This document shows positions 12,958 through 14,588 of a DNA stretch of 14,588 nucleotides, piece after piece; the stretch's first letter is position 1, and every line of letters starts with the position of its first letter. The stretch is taken from contig CANRMZ010000012.1 of the NCBI GenBank assembly GCA_947631885.1, forward strand, positions 1-14,588. Direction: 5' to 3'. Source of the DNA: an uncultured Bacilli bacterium (lineage in GTDB: Bacteria > Bacillota_I > Bacilli_A > RF39 > UBA660). A program made the translations under genes and the position numbers. The notes below the pieces were generated by a model. The model ran no database searches. It saw only the letters and a list, made by a program, of their open reading frames with translations, and had not been told where the DNA came from.

Positions 12958-13962
12958 ATGGGAATATTAAAAAAATTAAAAGATATATTATTTGATGAAG
13001 AGGAGTATACCGAGCAAATAAAGATAACTCCTGAGATGCGTAATGAAGAAACTCCTGCAAAAGTCAAGGAAGAGAAAAAGGTTGCTCCTGCTCCTGCACC
13101 AAGTGCTAAAGAGCCAGTAAAAATGGCTGAACCTAGAAAAGAAGAAGTTCCTATAGCTCATCCTGAAAGAGTTGAAAAACCCGAAAGGCTTACCAGAAGT
13201 GCTCCTGCAGTCGAAGATAATAATGCTAATCTAAGTGATAGAGAGTTATATAAAAGTGAAAGAACCTTCCCTTTTGTAGAATTTGATGAAGAAAAGTTTG
13301 AAAAGAAAATTGATCCAATGCGTGTAACTTCATCTGTATCACTTGGTAAAGCTGCTGAACCTAAAAGAAGTACTAATGTTTTTGAATATGAACGCCGTAA
13401 AAGAATCGAAAAAAGAACTGATTATGGTAAATTTGAAAAGATTGAAACTACGGAGACAATAGAAAAGAAGAAATTCAAACCTTCACCAATTATATCTCCT
13501 GTATATGGTATCTTAAATAAAGACTATCAAAAAGAAGATATAAGACAAAAAAGTGATGAAAAAGATCATCCCATAGATATCAAAGAAGTTAGAGATAAAG
13601 CTTTTGGGGAAAAGAAAATTCCTGATAAGCCAAGAGAAGAAAAATCTAACTACTATGAAGAAGAGAAAACCGTTACTCTTACACCTCTTGCCGAAAAAGA
13701 GCGAAAGGTTAAAACTATTGATGAACTTCTTGAAGATACCTCTGATGTTATTGTAGATACTTCGGAAGATATGGATAATGAAATTGGTGATGTATTACCA
13801 AGACTTGATAAACGTCGTAAATCTCTTAAAGATATCGAAGAAGTACATGAAGATACTAAAGAGATGAAGATGCCTGATACAGATAAAGAAGATAATACTT
13901 TAGAAAATGATTTATTTGATTTAATTGACTCAATGTATGACAATAAAGAGGATGGTGAATAA
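12958..13962 (+). CDS. Large charged, mostly disordered cytoplasmic protein, unknown function
   Basis: This encodes 334 residues with no signal peptide or membrane helix; the ribosome binding site GGAAGGTGA is strong. After a short helix (MGILKKLKDILFDEEEYTEQ) comes a Pro/Ala/Glu/Lys-rich stretch (VAPAPAPSAKEP) and then charged sequence throughout. Two denser segments may be interaction motifs: ERTFPFVEFDEEKFEKKIDP and KFKPSPIISPVYGILNKDYQ (about residues 176-195). The C-terminus is acidic, ending NDLFDLIDSMYDNKEDGE. The composition suggests a scaffold or adaptor, perhaps at the membrane with its operon neighbours; this is inference. It stops one base before the next ATG. Confidence 0.8.
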   Translation: MGILKKLKDILFDEEEYTEQIKITPEMRNEETPAKVKEEKKVAPAPAPSAKEPVKMAEPRKEEVPIAHPERVEKPERLTRSAPAVEDNNANLSDRELYKSERTFPFVEFDEEKFEKKIDPMRVTSSVSLGKAAEPKRSTNVFEYERRKRIEKRTDYGKFEKIETTETIEKKKFKPSPIISPVYGILNKDYQKEDIRQKSDEKDHPIDIKEVRDKAFGEKKIPDKPREEKSNYYEEEKTVTLTPLAEKERKVKTIDELLEDTSDVIVDTSEDMDNEIGDVLPRLDKRRKSLKDIEEVHEDTKEMKMPDTDKEDNTLENDLFDLIDSMYDNKEDGE

Positions 13963-13963
13963 T

Positions 13964-14245
13964 ATGGACTTTTTAGCAGAGTTTTTACCCATTTTGATTT
14001 ATATGTTATTAATAGTTTTAATTATTGTAGGCATTATTTTAGGAATTAAGCTTATAATAACAATTGATAAGGCTCAAAAAGTTATTGATGATGCCAAGAA
14101 TAAGCTAGATACTTTTAATGGCTTCTTCAATCTACTTGAAAACGCCTCAGGTAAAGTATACTTTGTATATGAAAAGATTGTTGATGGTATAACTAAAGTA
14201 GTCGACAAAGTCTTTTTAAGAAATAAAGAAAGGAATGAAGATTAA
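13964..14245 (+). CDS. YtxG/DUF948-like small membrane protein
   Basis: This encodes 93 residues. The start is ATG 13964, one base after the preceding TAA, with GAGGATGGTGA as binding site; an earlier in-frame ATG lies inside the upstream gene without a binding site. One transmembrane helix (about residues 8-30) is followed by a long amphipathic helix (KAQKVIDDAKNKLDTF...) and a basic C-terminus. The layout, and a YtxH-family gene directly after it, match the ytxG-ytxH pair of Bacillus, where YtxG is a DUF948 protein. I assign it by architecture and position and have not aligned it. Its stop overlaps the next start (TAATG). Confidence 0.65.
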   Translation: MDFLAEFLPILIYMLLIVLIIVGIILGIKLIITIDKAQKVIDDAKNKLDTFNGFFNLLENASGKVYFVYEKIVDGITKVVDKVFLRNKERNED

Positions 14246-14588
14246 TGGGAAAGAAAGGTAATTTTATTTTAGGAGCAGGTATTGGTCTAGGCCTTGGAAT
14301 GTTATTTGCCCCTCAAAGTGGAGACAAAACTAGAAAAGAGCTTAAGAACAAGATTAATGAATTATTAGAAAAAGCTAAAGCTATTGATACGGAAGAAGTA
14401 GTAGATAATATTTCTAAAAAAGTAAATGAACTTAAAGAAGAACTTGCTACTTTAGATAAAGAAAAAGTAGCAGAAATAGCTAAAGAAAAAGCGGAAGCTA
14501 TTAAGAAAAAAGCCGATGAACTAGTTAAGGTTGCGGTTGAAAAAGGAACTCCTGCTGTTCAAAAAGCTGCTAAGGAAGTAAGAAATGC
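14245..14588 (+). CDS. YtxH-family protein (3' end beyond window)
   Basis: The first 114 residues are seen; the frame is still open at the window edge. The N-terminus MGKKGNFILGAGIGLGLGMLFAPQSGDKTRKELK is the YtxH signature: a Gly-rich membrane helix, then LFAPxSGxxTR. A long Lys/Glu/Ala-rich helical region with coiled-coil character follows. ATG 14245 overlaps the previous TAA by one base and has AAAGGA about 10 bases upstream. In other Bacillota YtxH-domain proteins are small membrane proteins linked to stress, of unclear molecular role. Only its 3' end is missing. Confidence 0.85.
   Translation, partial: MGKKGNFILGAGIGLGLGMLFAPQSGDKTRKELKNKINELLEKAKAIDTEEVVDNISKKVNELKEELATLDKEKVAEIAKEKAEAIKKKADELVKVAVEKGTPAVQKAAKEVRN

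Noticed and set aside
13653..13943. Minus-strand Ser-rich open frame of 96 codons
   Set aside because: It is the mirror of Asp/Glu/Lys codons in the charged protein gene and shows no start signal.

Overview
The window is a low-GC chromosomal segment from a member of the Bacillota, most like an uncultured gut Bacilli/Erysipelotrichia/RF39-type organism (inference from content; no marker here fixes the taxon). The pointers are a T-box leader upstream of leuS, a Cse60-type small protein, a YtxG/YtxH-like pair, strong AT bias, AGGAGG-type ribosome binding sites, and the standard code (TGA is a real stop at 6082-6084, Trp is TGG). No rRNA, tRNA, CRISPR array, insertion sequence or phage gene was seen. 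No gene-free stretch exceeds 300 bases; the longest gap (about 230 bases before 5719) is the T-box leader.

Layout. 1-1089: tail of an operon with a cut-off gene end, a very small gene interrupted by a reading-frame change at a classical A-AAA-AAG slippery site, and a membrane-anchored protein closed by a hairpin terminator. 1155-5488: a cytoplasmic GH31 glycosidase followed closely by a single-pass surface protein with a Pro/Ala-rich N-terminus and a six-cysteine tail. 5489-8937: a promoter, a leucine-type T-box leader, a three-helix membrane protein and leuS, the last two overlapping by four bases. The LeuRS carries a complete Nudix hydrolase domain inside its CP1 editing region and is the most striking gene in the window. 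8938-10388: a stand-alone AAA/DUF4143 ATPase cassette, with a 20-bp perfect inverted repeat over its promoter and similar terminators on both sides. 10417-12266: an RluA-type pseudouridine synthase with an apparently leaderless promoter, a Cse60-like gene that converges on and overlaps a minus-strand coiled-coil gene, and trmB. 12279-14588: an operon of a lipoprotein, a highly charged disordered protein, a YtxG-like membrane protein and a YtxH-family protein cut by the window end.

How the genes fit together. leuS, the RluA-type enzyme and trmB are translation and RNA-modification functions. The T-box should couple leuS and its membrane-protein partner to uncharged tRNA-Leu. The remaining operons mostly encode envelope-located proteins of unknown role. 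Several predicted promoters lie so close to their start codons that the transcripts would have leaders of about 0-10 nt.
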